Source: CAZWUK01 sp964636685 (GTDB lineage: Bacteria > Bacillota > Clostridia > Christensenellales > CAG-138). Taken from it: DNA of 34,773 nucleotides. The stretch spans positions 1-34,773 of the forward strand of contig CAZWUK010000014.1 of NCBI GenBank assembly GCA_964636685.1. Reading direction: 5' to 3'. Positions 7,269 to 16,349 of the stretch are shown in pieces. Within the stretch, counting starts at the first letter, position 1, and each line of letters opens with the position of its first letter. Position numbers and translations under genes: made by a program. The notes beneath the pieces are model-generated. The model did no database searches, had not been told where the DNA came from, and saw only the letters and a program-made list of their open reading frames with translations.

Positions 7269-8843
7269 TTATTCTGCGGTTACTTTGTGCTTCGTCTTCT
7301 CAGATCGAATGGAAAAAATGCTTACACCAGTCTGAATCAGCGCGATCGCCGCCATCAGAAGCGTCCATTGATCCACAAGTACCATCGACTGACGCATGTC
7401 TTCTGTCAAAAGGAACGCGATCACCGCGCCGACTGCCGGGATAACGCTGCTGAAACGTACGCCGCCCTTCTTCTTGATGCGAATCGTTCCAGCCTCCGTC
7501 TCGCGCTTCCGTTTTCCCACATAACCGATCAAAAGCGCCGGAAATGCGCCAAATGTCAGCACTGCGAGAAGAAGGTTCAGCAACGCCCACGCGGGCGCTT
7601 TCTCTACAGGCCCCGCCAGAGCAACATTCTCCTCAACAATCCGTTCGATTACGGGCGTTTCCGTAGGAACCACCGCAGTTTGCGCGGGCGTTGGCGTCGG
7701 CGTCTCCGGAATGATCTGTTGCAGGTAAGCGCCATAGACGGCAACGTCATGCGCTGGCATTCTTCCCGGAATTCCCGTCCAACCGTCAAATACATATCCG
7801 GCTATAGCAGGCGCAGTATAGGTTCCAACCGTTGCTCCGGCGATATAACGATTGGTGCGATATACAGAATTTGTCCCATACGTACCGCCGCTCAAATAGA
7901 ATGTAACCGTGTAAAGAACAGGCGCCTCATTGATCCGAAGCGTTCCGGGTATCACGGTCTTGATCTCATAGTTTGCCGCGCGAAACGCACCGTTATCTTT
8001 CAGTTTGACCGTTCCCGCCCCAATCGCGTCCCGATATGCGCCCGCGTCCGCAGCGCGATAGTCGCGATCGTAAGCCGGCGATCCCGTGTATGCCGCATCC
8101 TCTCCCGCAGCCACGCCTTCCAGTGAAAGCACGCGCGGAGTCGGATCTGTCTGACCGGCTGTTTTTGTCTCATCGCTGATTCTGAGCGTCAACGGCGCGG
8201 GTGTAATCTCAACCACTGCCGAGCCATAGACCGTTTCATAGTTTTTATGCGACGCTGCAAAGTACACCATGTGCGTACCAACATCCGTGTAGGCGTTGGC
8301 CGTGAGGGAATAGCTCCCCCGTGCCGCATCCTGATATCGGATCTCCGCATCCGTCAGGACAACGCCGCCATTTGACGCCACGGCTGTGACAGACATGGGC
8401 TTGGCGTTATAAATCTGCTGCATGTTTTTGGCGGTTACTGTCATGCTCTTCGCTCTCTCAATGAGCAGATCCGCCGTATTCAACGAGATCGTATAGTTAT
8501 TGGGATCAAATCCCGTCACCGCGGTCAGCGTGCCGGTAACGACAACTGCATTTTCGTACAAACCTGCATCCGGAATCGCACTGTTCATGGCGGCAGGATC
8601 AATCATGACGCGCAGTTGCGTCCAGTCCGGCGTTTCGGCGGTAGAGATTGCGGTCTGCGGCGACGCCAGAACGATGCGGTCATACCGAACGCCGTAGGTT
8701 TCCTTCGCCGATATGGGCGATACGTTCAACGTAGCCGGCGTAATGGTCACGCTATTATTCAATACCACATCTTTGAAATATGGATGCGAAACCGTTGTAA
8801 CCACCGAATAGGCTTCCACAAAGCCATTTGTGTCACGTTTCAC
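7269..8843 (-). CDS. C-terminal part of the split surface protein (MBG-like repeats, PT linker, membrane anchor)
   Basis: This 524-residue open frame is in exactly the same reading frame as the upstream surface protein and separated from it only by the TAG at 8892-8894 and 16 sense codons. It has no signal peptide and only a weak ribosome binding site (GGAAAAG) before the GTG at 8843, so it is probably not an independent gene. It carries beta-rich MBG-type repeats (pattern LTVRISDETKTAG-like, PAYDRDY), one InlB-type B repeat (YTVTFYLSGGTYG to AYL), a Pro/Thr linker (PETPTPTPAQTAV) and a C-terminus with three hydrophobic segments (ALLNLLLAVLTFGAFPALLIG, VIPAVGAVIAFLL, WTLLMAAIALIQTGVSIF). No LPxTG sorting motif is present, so anchoring should be by membrane insertion. 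Confidence 0.7.
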   Translation of the reverse strand: MKRDTNGFVEAYSVVTTVSHPYFKDVVLNNSVTITPATLNVSPISAKETYGVRYDRIVLASPQTAISTAETPDWTQLRVMIDPAAMNSAIPDAGLYENAVVVTGTLTAVTGFDPNNYTISLNTADLLIERAKSMTVTAKNMQQIYNAKPMSVTAVASNGGVVLTDAEIRYQDAARGSYSLTANAYTDVGTHMVYFAASHKNYETVYGSAVVEITPAPLTLRISDETKTAGQTDPTPRVLSLEGVAAGEDAAYTGSPAYDRDYRAADAGAYRDAIGAGTVKLKDNGAFRAANYEIKTVIPGTLRINEAPVLYTVTFYLSGGTYGTNSVYRTNRYIAGATVGTYTAPAIAGYVFDGWTGIPGRMPAHDVAVYGAYLQQIIPETPTPTPAQTAVVPTETPVIERIVEENVALAGPVEKAPAWALLNLLLAVLTFGAFPALLIGYVGKRKRETEAGTIRIKKKGGVRFSSVIPAVGAVIAFLLTEDMRQSMVLVDQWTLLMAAIALIQTGVSIFSIRSEKTKHKVTAE

Positions 8844-8891
8844 ATTGCTGACTTTTCCGGTAGCGCTGGCAGTTCCGTCTATCTTGTATCC

Positions 8892-11800
8892 CTAGGTCAG
8901 CACCGTTCCCGTCGGAACCATGCTTGTATCATAAACTACGCCGTACAGCGCGCCATCGTACAGCTGTGTGACGTCGCTTGCGGTTATAGAGAGCGCAGCA
9001 GGATCGATCATCAGCGAACCGTTTTTAAAAACAAGCTGATAATTTCCCTTTTTAAAAGCGTTGGTCATATCCGTGCTGTCTGACAACGCAATTGTTCCGG
9101 CGACGATCGCGTCTTGATATGCAGTTGCAGACGGCGTCTCGTTCGCAAAATCACGCGCCATCTCGGGTACTCCGGAAATGACGACCGCCTCGCCTGCAAC
9201 CGCCGCTGAATACTTGTAGTCCGCTTCCGTCAGCACGGGATCTGGCGCCAGATAATCCTTGCTGTGATCCGCGATCGTAACATAAATCGTTTGCGGTCGG
9301 ATCGTCAGTTCACCCGGCTCCATCTTGATCTTATACTGCTTCGTGACGTCAGCGCCGCTTGCGTCCTTCAACTCCGGCGTCCCAGAAAATACTGTAGCAT
9401 ACTTGCCGACGTCCTTGCCGGCGGCAATCGCCGTGACATTGGAAACCGTCAGGTTCAAATCCTCCGGATACACGCAAAACGTCGTCACGGACTGCTGTGC
9501 GCCATTGTAATCAACGGTTTGGCTGTCCGCCTTGATCGTGACAGAGCCCAGCCTTTTAAACGTCGCGGTAAACGTCAGATTGCTTGTGACCGCATCGCTG
9601 TCCGCCGGGAATGTCGCGTTCCAACCGGAAAAATAATAGTTCTCCGCAGGAATCGGCGAGGGGATCGCGGTCACCGCATCGCTCCACTTCGTACCGTGTA
9701 TGACGTTTGGGACAGTCGTAACGTCATTCTCTGCAAAGCCGCCATGTTCGCCGGCTAGGAATCTCACGGTATATTCTCTCAAGCGAAACTGTGCCGTGAA
9801 AGTCAGATCCGATTCAATCGCGCTCTCGTCATTCGGCAGCAGCGGATCCCATCCGATAAATTCATAGCCGCTGTTCGTATCTGCAATCGCGTCGGGAACC
9901 GTTACCGCACTCTCCCAGGTATCTCCGTGCGCTGCGGTGAAACGCTGGGTATCATTGGCGTCAAGCGCGCCGCCGATTCCCGCAAGAAACTGCACCGTGT
10001 GATTGACCGCCGTCCACCCGGCATAGAAGGTACGGTCGCCGCTGGAGCCTTTTGTGATTCCGTTCGCAGCAACAAATGTGCCGTTCACTTTTTCCGTCCA
10101 GCCGGCAAAGGTAAATCCGCTGCGGGTTGCCTCCCGCAAGGTGAGCGTGTCCTGCACGGTATAAGACGCCATCGTGTTTGGATTTACCGCGGGATATGCG
10201 TTCGAATCACGCAATACATAGGTAATCTGATATTGTTCCGGCGCGTAGTAGAGCGTAAGTACGTTATTCGTCGGCAGCGCGCTGATCGTAACGGATTGTG
10301 CTGAAGCATTCGTGTAGCGGTATCCGTCAATGGTGATCTTTTCATCCACAGCATTGATCTTTGCGCCAAAGACAGCGTTCGCTTGCTTTTCCTGCGCAAG
10401 CACTGTGCTGTCGTTTGCGTTCAGATAGCGTACCGTATAGCCGTAGTAGAGCGCATCGGCGGCAAACACCGGGTATACCTCAAGATTCTGCTGCACATTT
10501 TGAAAACTTTTGTCCCAATTTGCAAAGGTATAGCTGTACGCGCCGGTTGCGGCCTTGGTGGGCAAGACGCCATTGAAAGAGGCGTCCTCTCCGCGCAGAA
10601 CATGATCCGTCTCTATAATATCCGCCGCGCCGGCGACAGACGCTTCCTTGCTGTAGAAGTTTACAGTCAGAAACATTGTCTCGCGCAGATAGATATTCAG
10701 CACATGCGATTTTTCTTTTGCATCGACCTTTCCCGGCGTCCACTGATGCGTGTACAATGCGGAATTGCTGGTCAATACCGTTGCACCGCCAAAAACGACG
10801 GCGTTGGCTACGGCATAATGTGACATCCTGCGATATGCAACAAGCTCCGACCAGGAGGCTTTGATGTTATTGGTGCGATTTAAAACGCCATTGCCTTTGT
10901 TTCCGTAGTAAATATTTACGGTAATCGTATAGGGCTTGAGCAGATCGTTGTTATAGTAAACGCGCAGCACCAGCGAGCCGTCGGCAAGGATCGTTCCCGT
11001 TGCCGGATTGCTCTCCTGATAGGTATAGCCAGCGAAGGATTTGACATCCTCCGCTTCGACCGAACCGGTTACTCCGGTTTTCCCGTGCTTTACCTTATTA
11101 TTTGCGGCGTCATAGCTGTAACTGCCATCGGTGTTCTGCAGGTAGTAGCGGATCGTATAGGACGGATCGTCCTGCATCTTGGCATACACGTCGATGTTTT
11201 CGGATACCGCGCTCAATGCAAGCAAGTTGAGTTTTGTATCCGTCTTGCCGTTTGCATCGAGAAGATACCAGCCGAGAAACGTTTTGTTCGGCAGCGTGTA
11301 TGTGGGCGCCGTAACGCTGCTTCCGCTTGTAACCCGACGAGAAGCAAGCAAATCCTCCCCGTCCTCCCCGTAAAAACGAACCGTATAATAGATCGAGTTG
11401 GATTTGCGCACCCGGATTCCATCCACATGCCAGCCGTCGCTGTTGTCGTATTTGATTACATACCAGCGAATCGATTCGCCCGGCTCCAGTTTGGAGGAGA
11501 CATCCGGGGCGCTGACAATATAGCCCGCTACGCCGCTGCCACTGTTGATGTATACGCTCTGATCCGTACCGCCGAGGCTGCGTATCGTTCCAACGCCGAC
11601 CTTTTCATACTTGGACGGACTGTCCGGATCGGCGTTGCCGGGCGCGGTCGCGCCGCTCTTGAGCAGGTAGAAATTAACGCTCTGATATTGTCCGTTTGTA
11701 ATATTCTTGTCGCTTACCCATACGGCGTACAGGTTCAGAACACCGTTCTCCGGAAAATCGGAAACCGCCAGCTTATCGGTTGCAATGAAGTCCGTTACGC

Positions 11801-12452
11801 CGGATTCTGTTTTCGACCAGCCTGCAAGCACCTTTTTCTTCGGCACGGCAAAGCCGAGCGAATTGAGCGACTTCAAATCCAACCCCTCTGTCGGAATCGG
11901 TTCCAGGAAGGATTTTACATCTTCGCCGCCATTGTTGGCATGATATACAACCTGATAGGTTTTTGTGCTGTCGGCACCCCAAACGGCAAACAGCTTTAGG
12001 GTGCCGTCGCTCCCGAAGTCCTCCGATCGGAATGCGTCGCCCGCATGCAGCTGTACACTGCCGGTCTCCGTCAATGCCCAGCCGCTAAATTCGGCCTGTG
12101 CATTGGAAAAACCGGCTTCCTCAGCGGAAAGAATCTTTTTCAGCCCCGCTTCCAGCTCCGCCGCCGCAAATTTCTTTTGGCGCACACTGTTTGGGGCAAA
12201 GTTGGAATTGTATTCCACTTTATATTCGATTACCGGATCCGAGATCGTCGGTTCAGACAGCGTCTCCTTCGCAACAGCCTGCGCAAAAACACACGCCGCT
12301 CCGCTCTCGTGCACCTCTGCATTGATGCAATCCGAATTCTGGCACTGCTGCTCCTGCTGTTCCGTCTCAGCAAATGCGCCAAGGGGGAAAACCATTGTTG
12401 TCAAGATGACTGCAAGAACAAGGCTGATCCATTTCTTCAAATTGTTTTTCAT
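8892..12452 (-). CDS. Giant InlB-repeat/MucBP surface adhesin, N-terminal part (ends at in-frame TAG)
   Basis: This 1186-residue exported protein begins with a signal peptide (KKWISLVLAVILTT, likely cleavage after GAFA near residue 28) and a cysteine-bearing stretch (residues 37-54). InlB-type B repeats recur, each starting YxVxYN/YTVRFY and ending GW...FAVW/YAVW: about residues 77-158, 166-245, 356-426, 742-815, 818-890 and 894-966. MucBP-like units (YTIRYYLQN, YTVRYLNAN) lie near 432-500 and 671-738, and MBG-like domains near 970-1186. Such proteins are wall-associated adhesins or matrix proteins (family knowledge). The frame stops at TAG 8894-8892 inside an MBG domain, but the same frame continues to 7269, giving 1727 codons in all. 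The ribosome binding site AAAGGGG precedes the ATG. Alone, this part would be secreted without its anchor. Confidence 0.85.
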   Translation of the reverse strand: MKNNLKKWISLVLAVILTTMVFPLGAFAETEQQEQQCQNSDCINAEVHESGAACVFAQAVAKETLSEPTISDPVIEYKVEYNSNFAPNSVRQKKFAAAELEAGLKKILSAEEAGFSNAQAEFSGWALTETGSVQLHAGDAFRSEDFGSDGTLKLFAVWGADSTKTYQVVYHANNGGEDVKSFLEPIPTEGLDLKSLNSLGFAVPKKKVLAGWSKTESGVTDFIATDKLAVSDFPENGVLNLYAVWVSDKNITNGQYQSVNFYLLKSGATAPGNADPDSPSKYEKVGVGTIRSLGGTDQSVYINSGSGVAGYIVSAPDVSSKLEPGESIRWYVIKYDNSDGWHVDGIRVRKSNSIYYTVRFYGEDGEDLLASRRVTSGSSVTAPTYTLPNKTFLGWYLLDANGKTDTKLNLLALSAVSENIDVYAKMQDDPSYTIRYYLQNTDGSYSYDAANNKVKHGKTGVTGSVEAEDVKSFAGYTYQESNPATGTILADGSLVLRVYYNNDLLKPYTITVNIYYGNKGNGVLNRTNNIKASWSELVAYRRMSHYAVANAVVFGGATVLTSNSALYTHQWTPGKVDAKEKSHVLNIYLRETMFLTVNFYSKEASVAGAADIIETDHVLRGEDASFNGVLPTKAATGAYSYTFANWDKSFQNVQQNLEVYPVFAADALYYGYTVRYLNANDSTVLAQEKQANAVFGAKINAVDEKITIDGYRYTNASAQSVTISALPTNNVLTLYYAPEQYQITYVLRDSNAYPAVNPNTMASYTVQDTLTLREATRSGFTFAGWTEKVNGTFVAANGITKGSSGDRTFYAGWTAVNHTVQFLAGIGGALDANDTQRFTAAHGDTWESAVTVPDAIADTNSGYEFIGWDPLLPNDESAIESDLTFTAQFRLREYTVRFLAGEHGGFAENDVTTVPNVIHGTKWSDAVTAIPSPIPAENYYFSGWNATFPADSDAVTSNLTFTATFKRLGSVTIKADSQTVDYNGAQQSVTTFCVYPEDLNLTVSNVTAIAAGKDVGKYATVFSGTPELKDASGADVTKQYKIKMEPGELTIRPQTIYVTIADHSKDYLAPDPVLTEADYKYSAAVAGEAVVISGVPEMARDFANETPSATAYQDAIVAGTIALSDSTDMTNAFKKGNYQLVFKNGSLMIDPAALSITASDVTQLYDGALYGVVYDTSMVPTGTVLT

Positions 12453-12519
12453 AAAAACGCCCCTTTCGGCACTGTAAAGTTTTAATCCATTGATACTTTT
12501 ACAGTATATGCGTCATATG

Positions 12520-12536
12520 TTACATTCACGTTACTT
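12520..12536. promoter_or_regulatory. Direct-repeat operator candidate 1 (TTACAT-N5-TTACTT)
   Basis: Two hexamers repeat with an 11-base period, the spacing used by OmpR-family response regulators such as PhoP/PhoB. It lies about 70 bases upstream of the surface-protein start, beside its putative -10 region. The regulator is unknown. Confidence 0.4.
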
Positions 12537-12684
12537 GTTTATGGTTTTCATTCTTTTTTTGAGATGAAACGCTGCATTTTTTACCATTTATACTGAAAAT
12601 ACGTCGCTTTGGAAGAATTCTTTGATCCGCAAAACAGATAGAACCTTACTTGTGTTTTTAGGCGTTTTCCATCCTTTTTTGATG

Positions 12685-12701
12685 TTACATTTACATTACA
12701 T
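12685..12701. promoter_or_regulatory. Direct-repeat operator candidate 2 (TTACAT-N5-TTACAT)
   Basis: A perfect hexamer repeat with the same 11-base period and orientation as the box at 12520-12536, found 165 bases away in the same intergenic region. Recurrence of the same spacing and sequence supports a shared DNA-binding protein. Confidence 0.4.
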
Positions 12702-12888
12702 TCTCAGCTCGATAAATCGTGCTATTCCTTTCCGCATTTGTCAGATAGCATCCTTTGCTCAAGAAGTCAGCAGGGCTGTGTTCAGAATATTTTAACAATA
12801 TTTTGCCAGATTATTAACAGAACCGTATGGGAACGTTCCTTTTTGCGTCATCTTTTCGTACCGGTTTGAATGATACAATCCGGAAATA

Positions 12889-12917
12889 AAGACCGCAGCG
12901 CAAACAATAGCGGTCTT
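12889..12917 (+). other. Leader hairpin abutting the VanZ-family ribosome binding site
   Basis: AAGACCGC (12889-12896) pairs perfectly with GCGGTCTT (12910-12917); AAGGAGG begins at the next base. The stem has no T run, so it is not a terminator. It could stabilise the mRNA or influence ribosome access. Confidence 0.45.
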
Positions 12918-12932
12918 AAGGAGGGCTGCATC

Positions 12933-13664
12933 ATGAGTTTTTCTGAAATCCTGACCGACCTGCTGCCTTGGTGCTTGATTGCACTGTTGCTCGGCATTCT
13001 TGTTTTCGGTGCTTCGCTGGCGGGGTACCGCCTGCTGTATCAGAAGCTGCTGGGCGGAAAGGCAGTCATTACAACCGAAAAATTTTTGCTGGTTGCTTTG
13101 CTGACCGCATATGTGTTTATCGTGTTCGGAATTACCAACTTCAGCCGTACAAACGTTTATGTTGACATCATTGATCTGCGGTTATTCTCGAGCTATCGGG
13201 AGATCTGGTCGCAATGGACGCTGCGTTCCGTGCAAATGGTCGCGTTCAACATCTTGATGTTTGTTCCGCTCGGCATACTGCTTCCCCTGCTTTCCGATTC
13301 GCTTCGTTCCTTTGGGATCGTCCTTTTGCTGGCATTGATCTTCACCTTCACCATCGAAACCGTACAGCTAGCCAACCATACCGGCATGTTTGAGCTGGAT
13401 GATCTATTCAACAACACGTTGGGCGCTGTTATCGGTTATTTTATCGTCATGTTCTTTCTGGCAAAGGGCAGTTGGAGACGACGCGCGCTGCTGTTCACAC
13501 GCGCGTTGCTGCTGCCGGTACTGCTGTGTTCCGGTTTTCTAACCGCTTCGTTTCTCAAACAGGCGCAAACGCAAAGCATACAAACCAATGAAGCATATTT
13601 CTTGAGCACCATATCCTACCGATACACCCGCCGCGGTAATCGAATCATTCTGCCGGGCGGCTGA
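12933..13664 (+). CDS. VanZ family membrane protein
   Basis: This 243-residue integral membrane protein has about five hydrophobic helices. The VanZ signature is visible: FNILMFVPLGILLPLL, followed by TIETVQLANHTGMFELDDLFNNTLGAVIGY. VanZ itself gives low-level teicoplanin resistance; most family members have unknown cell-envelope roles. ATG 12933 is chosen because AAGGAGG (12918-12924) is 8 bases upstream; the longer open frame to 12870 has no such site and would run through the leader hairpin. The C-terminal 40 residues after the last helix (residues SIQTNEAYFLSTISYRYTRR) are probably outside the membrane domain. It stands alone, divergent from the surface protein and convergent with the hydrogenase operon. 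Confidence 0.88.
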   Translation: MSFSEILTDLLPWCLIALLLGILVFGASLAGYRLLYQKLLGGKAVITTEKFLLVALLTAYVFIVFGITNFSRTNVYVDIIDLRLFSSYREIWSQWTLRSVQMVAFNILMFVPLGILLPLLSDSLRSFGIVLLLALIFTFTIETVQLANHTGMFELDDLFNNTLGAVIGYFIVMFFLAKGSWRRRALLFTRALLLPVLLCSGFLTASFLKQAQTQSIQTNEAYFLSTISYRYTRRGNRIILPGG

Positions 13665-13706
13665 CAAAAGAAAATCCCGCCGATACCAAATGCGGTATGA
13701 CGGGAT
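13665..13706 (-). terminator. Terminator of the rex-adhE-hydrogenase operon
   Basis: On the minus strand ATCCCG...ATACC pairs with GGTAT...CGGGAT across a small internal loop, followed by TTTTCTTTTG. It is 18 bases past the stop at 13725. On the plus strand the same stem lacks a good T run, so it mainly serves the minus transcript. Confidence 0.75.
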
Positions 13707-13724
13707 GCTTCTGTCTTGCCTCTA

Positions 13725-15161
13725 CTAAATCCTGCCGGATTGATAAACCGAAATCGCGCTTGAGATTGTTTCCTCCAGCGCTTCCTTTCCATAGCGATCC
13801 ACCTCGCTTCGATCCTTCTCCCCATGCGTCAGACATCCGGCGCCGCCTATACAGCCGCCGGTGCATGCCATACCTTCGATGAAATTCTGTGGGAGAATCC
13901 CTTTTGACGCCTTCAGCAACGCGACCTTGCACGCTTCGATTCCATCACAGGCGATCGGGGCAGCAGCAAAGTCCGTTACGCCCTGTTCTCTGAGCGCCTC
14001 TGCAACCGCTTCGGAAAGGCCTCCGCTTCTTGCAAAAATTCTGCCAAAAAACGAAGCGTTGTCCAATACATCCGGCTCCAGCCGATCGATTTCGATATCT
14101 TTTCCGTCTATCAGCGCTTGCAGTTCCTCAAACGTCAGCACACAGTCTACATACGGCCGCACCGCTTCTTTCTGAGCCTCCATCTTCTTTGCCGTACACG
14201 GCCCGATGAAGACGATTTTCCCGGAAGGATCCAATTCTTTGATATAGCGTGCGATCATTGCCATCGGCGACGGGTTGTGGGAAACATGCTTGACCATGTC
14301 CGGAAACTGGCTCTGAATATAGCTGACAAACGCAGGGCAGCAGGAGCTGGTCAAAAATCCCTTTTCGCGCAGCTCCTTTGCCTCCGCATAGGCTACCATG
14401 TCCGCGCCCAGCGCAGCCTCGATCACATGGTAGAATCCAAGCGCTTTGATCGCGGCGATCACCTGGCCAAGGCTGGCATAGCTGAATTGGCTGGAGATGG
14501 ACGGCGCGACGACTGCATATACCTTGTATTTGCAATTTCCATCGCTCTTTTTGAGCATGTCGATGGCGTCGATTAAATAGGATTTCTCGCCTATGGCGCC
14601 AAAGGGGCATTGATGGACGCAAGCCCCGCAGGAAATACATTTTTTGTTATCAATCTTTGCGGCGCCGTTTTCCCCAATGCGGATTGCCTTAATCTTGCAG
14701 GCGTTTTCACACGGCCGCTTTCGATTGATGATCGCGCTGTACGGGCAGGCCTTTGCGCACAGACCGCACTCCACGCATTTTGACTTGTCGATGTGTGCCT
14801 TTTGATGCTCGTCAAACGTCAACGCGCCACGCTTGCAGACGTCTTCGCACCGATGCGCAATACAGCCTCGGCACAGGTCTGTGACGGAATAACCGGAAAC
14901 CGGACATTCGTCGCAGGCGATGTCGATTACTTCGATCACATTCGGATTTGTGCGATCGCCGCCGGTCGCCATGCGGATCCTCTCGGCAACGATAGCGCGC
15001 TCCTTGTATATACAGCAACGCATCGTCGGCAGCGGACCGGGCATAATAATCTTAGGAATATCCGTATAGTGTTCAAGAAGCTGATCTGCAAAGCTCAGCC
15101 TTGCCACTTCACGCAGCACCTTGTATTTTAGATGCTGCACCTTGGTATCAAATTTTCGCAT
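13725..15161 (-). CDS. [FeFe]-hydrogenase-type protein with N-terminal ferredoxin domains (group B-like)
   Basis: This 478-residue cytosolic iron-sulfur protein has a C-terminal H-cluster domain. The three signatures are present: TSSCCPAF (Cys274, Cys275), FIGPCTAKK (Cys322) and GMACTGGCIGGAG (Cys433, Cys437). The N-terminal 200 residues hold two clear 4Fe-4S sets (CVECGLCAKACP and CISCGACVHQCP) plus a further cysteine-rich segment (CDECPVSGYSVTDLCRGC, residues 83-100). The layout fits monomeric group B hydrogenases common in Clostridia, which exchange electrons with ferredoxin to make or use H2; direction is not readable from sequence. GGGAG lies 6 bases before the ATG. It is the last gene of the nine-gene operon, 15 bases after the phosphatase. 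Maturation genes (hydE, F, G) are not in the window. Confidence 0.88.
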   Translation of the reverse strand: MRKFDTKVQHLKYKVLREVARLSFADQLLEHYTDIPKIIMPGPLPTMRCCIYKERAIVAERIRMATGGDRTNPNVIEVIDIACDECPVSGYSVTDLCRGCIAHRCEDVCKRGALTFDEHQKAHIDKSKCVECGLCAKACPYSAIINRKRPCENACKIKAIRIGENGAAKIDNKKCISCGACVHQCPFGAIGEKSYLIDAIDMLKKSDGNCKYKVYAVVAPSISSQFSYASLGQVIAAIKALGFYHVIEAALGADMVAYAEAKELREKGFLTSSCCPAFVSYIQSQFPDMVKHVSHNPSPMAMIARYIKELDPSGKIVFIGPCTAKKMEAQKEAVRPYVDCVLTFEELQALIDGKDIEIDRLEPDVLDNASFFGRIFARSGGLSEAVAEALREQGVTDFAAAPIACDGIEACKVALLKASKGILPQNFIEGMACTGGCIGGAGCLTHGEKDRSEVDRYGKEALEETISSAISVYQSGRI

Positions 15162-15176
15162 CTGTTTCTCCCGGCG

Positions 15177-16349
15177 TTAAAAATAACTAACCTTGATTCG
15201 TTTGCCCATCTTTTTGAGACACTCCGCCAGCTCGTCCACCAATCGCATCTTGATGCTGAAATTGATTGGAAGATTCGGATTCTGGTGCGCCGGATTGACC
15301 GCGCGCCCAACAAAAAAGTTGATGTCCGTAGATTCCTCCAACAGCAGCTTGGCGATTTGGGAGGCGCCGTCCCTCTTATAGTCCCAATGCGTATAATAGC
15401 GGTTGTCAGCAAGATAGTTTCTTGCATATTCCAGCACCTTGTTAATGGTTATCACACCCTCGGTCACAAGATCCACACCTGCGATTTTCGCGGTTGGCGG
15501 AATTTCCGGATCTAAATACTCAATGCTGGTTTCAACCTCTTTTCCGAGAAACTGTCCCGCAAGCATCGAGGTCGTACCGCCACAAACAATGTGTTTTCCG
15601 GCTTTTGCAAAAAACAGGGACATCATTTTGTTCACGTCGGCAGGGTCTGCAGGCGGCCCAATCATGAGATTTACCTGTTCGCGCGGGCGAATCTTCACAG
15701 CGCAAACGGTCGTATCGTCTCCGGGCTGTTTTTCGTAAAGTCGATTGCACTCGTCAACCAGTACGGTAGACAGTGTTTTTGCCGTGAAAGTCGGATCGTA
15801 CATCATTTCCATAAACGAAATGATGTCCTCGCGCTGCCAGCCAAAGTTCAGCGACATCCCGACGCCGGCATGGATGCAGCCGTCGCTCATGGCAAAGAAC
15901 GCGTCCCCCTCCTGGAGCTTGATCCGCGACCGGTAAATAATCTTGTCGCCAATCTTCGTTGAAGTTTCGTCAAACGGCAGATTCTGCCCGTTTCGCAGCA
16001 AAAACACATGAGGGTTATCATATTGGATAATCTCCGCCTCGCTGCTGTCTGTCACGCGAAGGATCGTGAAGGTAGAATAGGCGACCCCACGTACCGCGCA
16101 CACAGGAAGCGTTGCTGCGATGGTGTTGACACACTCCTCAATGCCGAGATCCTGCGCGATCATGGTCGAGATGATTTTGGAGGTCAGTGTAGAAAGTATG
16201 CTTGCCTTCACGCCGCTTCCAAGGCCGTCCGCCAGGACGACGACGACCGAATCATTGCCCTGTTCGACCACGTCAACATGGTCGCCGCAAAGCTGCTCCC
16301 CGCACTTATTCAGGCTTTGATAGCCGATATCGGTGTACAGGTTATTCAT
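15177..16349 (-). CDS. SpoIIE/PP2C-type serine/threonine phosphatase
   Basis: This 390-residue soluble protein has a PP2C-like phosphatase domain in residues 1-220. Metal-binding acidic motifs are visible: VVLADGLGSG (Asp41), FFAMSDGCIHAG (Asp156) and PGDDTTVCAV (Asp211, Asp212). SpoIIE-type phosphatases remove phosphate from Ser/Thr of anti-sigma-antagonist-like partners. The last 165 residues (from VNLMIGPPADPADV) are an extra domain I cannot name. Unlike SpoIIE it has no membrane segments. Its start overlaps the end of the sensory hydrogenase gene by 8 bases, which suggests coupled translation and a physical or signalling partnership. No STAS-domain or anti-sigma partner is in the window, so the target is unknown. 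Confidence 0.87.
   Translation of the reverse strand: MNNLYTDIGYQSLNKCGEQLCGDHVDVVEQGNDSVVVVLADGLGSGVKASILSTLTSKIISTMIAQDLGIEECVNTIAATLPVCAVRGVAYSTFTILRVTDSSEAEIIQYDNPHVFLLRNGQNLPFDETSTKIGDKIIYRSRIKLQEGDAFFAMSDGCIHAGVGMSLNFGWQREDIISFMEMMYDPTFTAKTLSTVLVDECNRLYEKQPGDDTTVCAVKIRPREQVNLMIGPPADPADVNKMMSLFFAKAGKHIVCGGTTSMLAGQFLGKEVETSIEYLDPEIPPTAKIAGVDLVTEGVITINKVLEYARNYLADNRYYTHWDYKRDGASQIAKLLLEESTDINFFVGRAVNPAHQNPNLPINFSIKMRLVDELAECLKKMGKRIKVSYF

Larger units (their letters stand above)
12453..12932. other. Divergent intergenic region between the surface-protein gene and the VanZ-family gene
   Basis: These 480 bases hold no credible gene. They contain two TTACAT-type direct-repeat boxes (separate entries), AT-rich stretches, a perfect GGAACGTTCC palindrome near 12834, and a leader hairpin directly before the VanZ ribosome binding site. 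On the minus strand TATACT (12507-12502) may be the -10 box for the surface-protein gene, without a convincing -35 box. On the plus strand TTGCCA-17-TATGGG (12804-12832) is a weak promoter candidate for the VanZ-family gene. Confidence 0.5.

Noticed and set aside
7269..7620. LPxTG-type sortase anchor in the surface protein
   Set aside because: The C-terminus has three hydrophobic segments and no LPxTG-like motif before them.
8892..8894. TAG decoded as pyrrolysine in the surface protein
   Set aside because: TAG is used as an ordinary stop elsewhere (for example the flavodoxin-like gene), the site is within a structural repeat, and no pyl genes are visible. A point mutation or sequence error is simpler.
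11085..11999. Long open frame on the plus strand opposite the surface-protein gene
   Set aside because: It has no family resemblance and composition typical of antisense shadows in a coding region; similar long shadows lie opposite adhE (19660-20622) and the flavodiiron gene (25498-26496).
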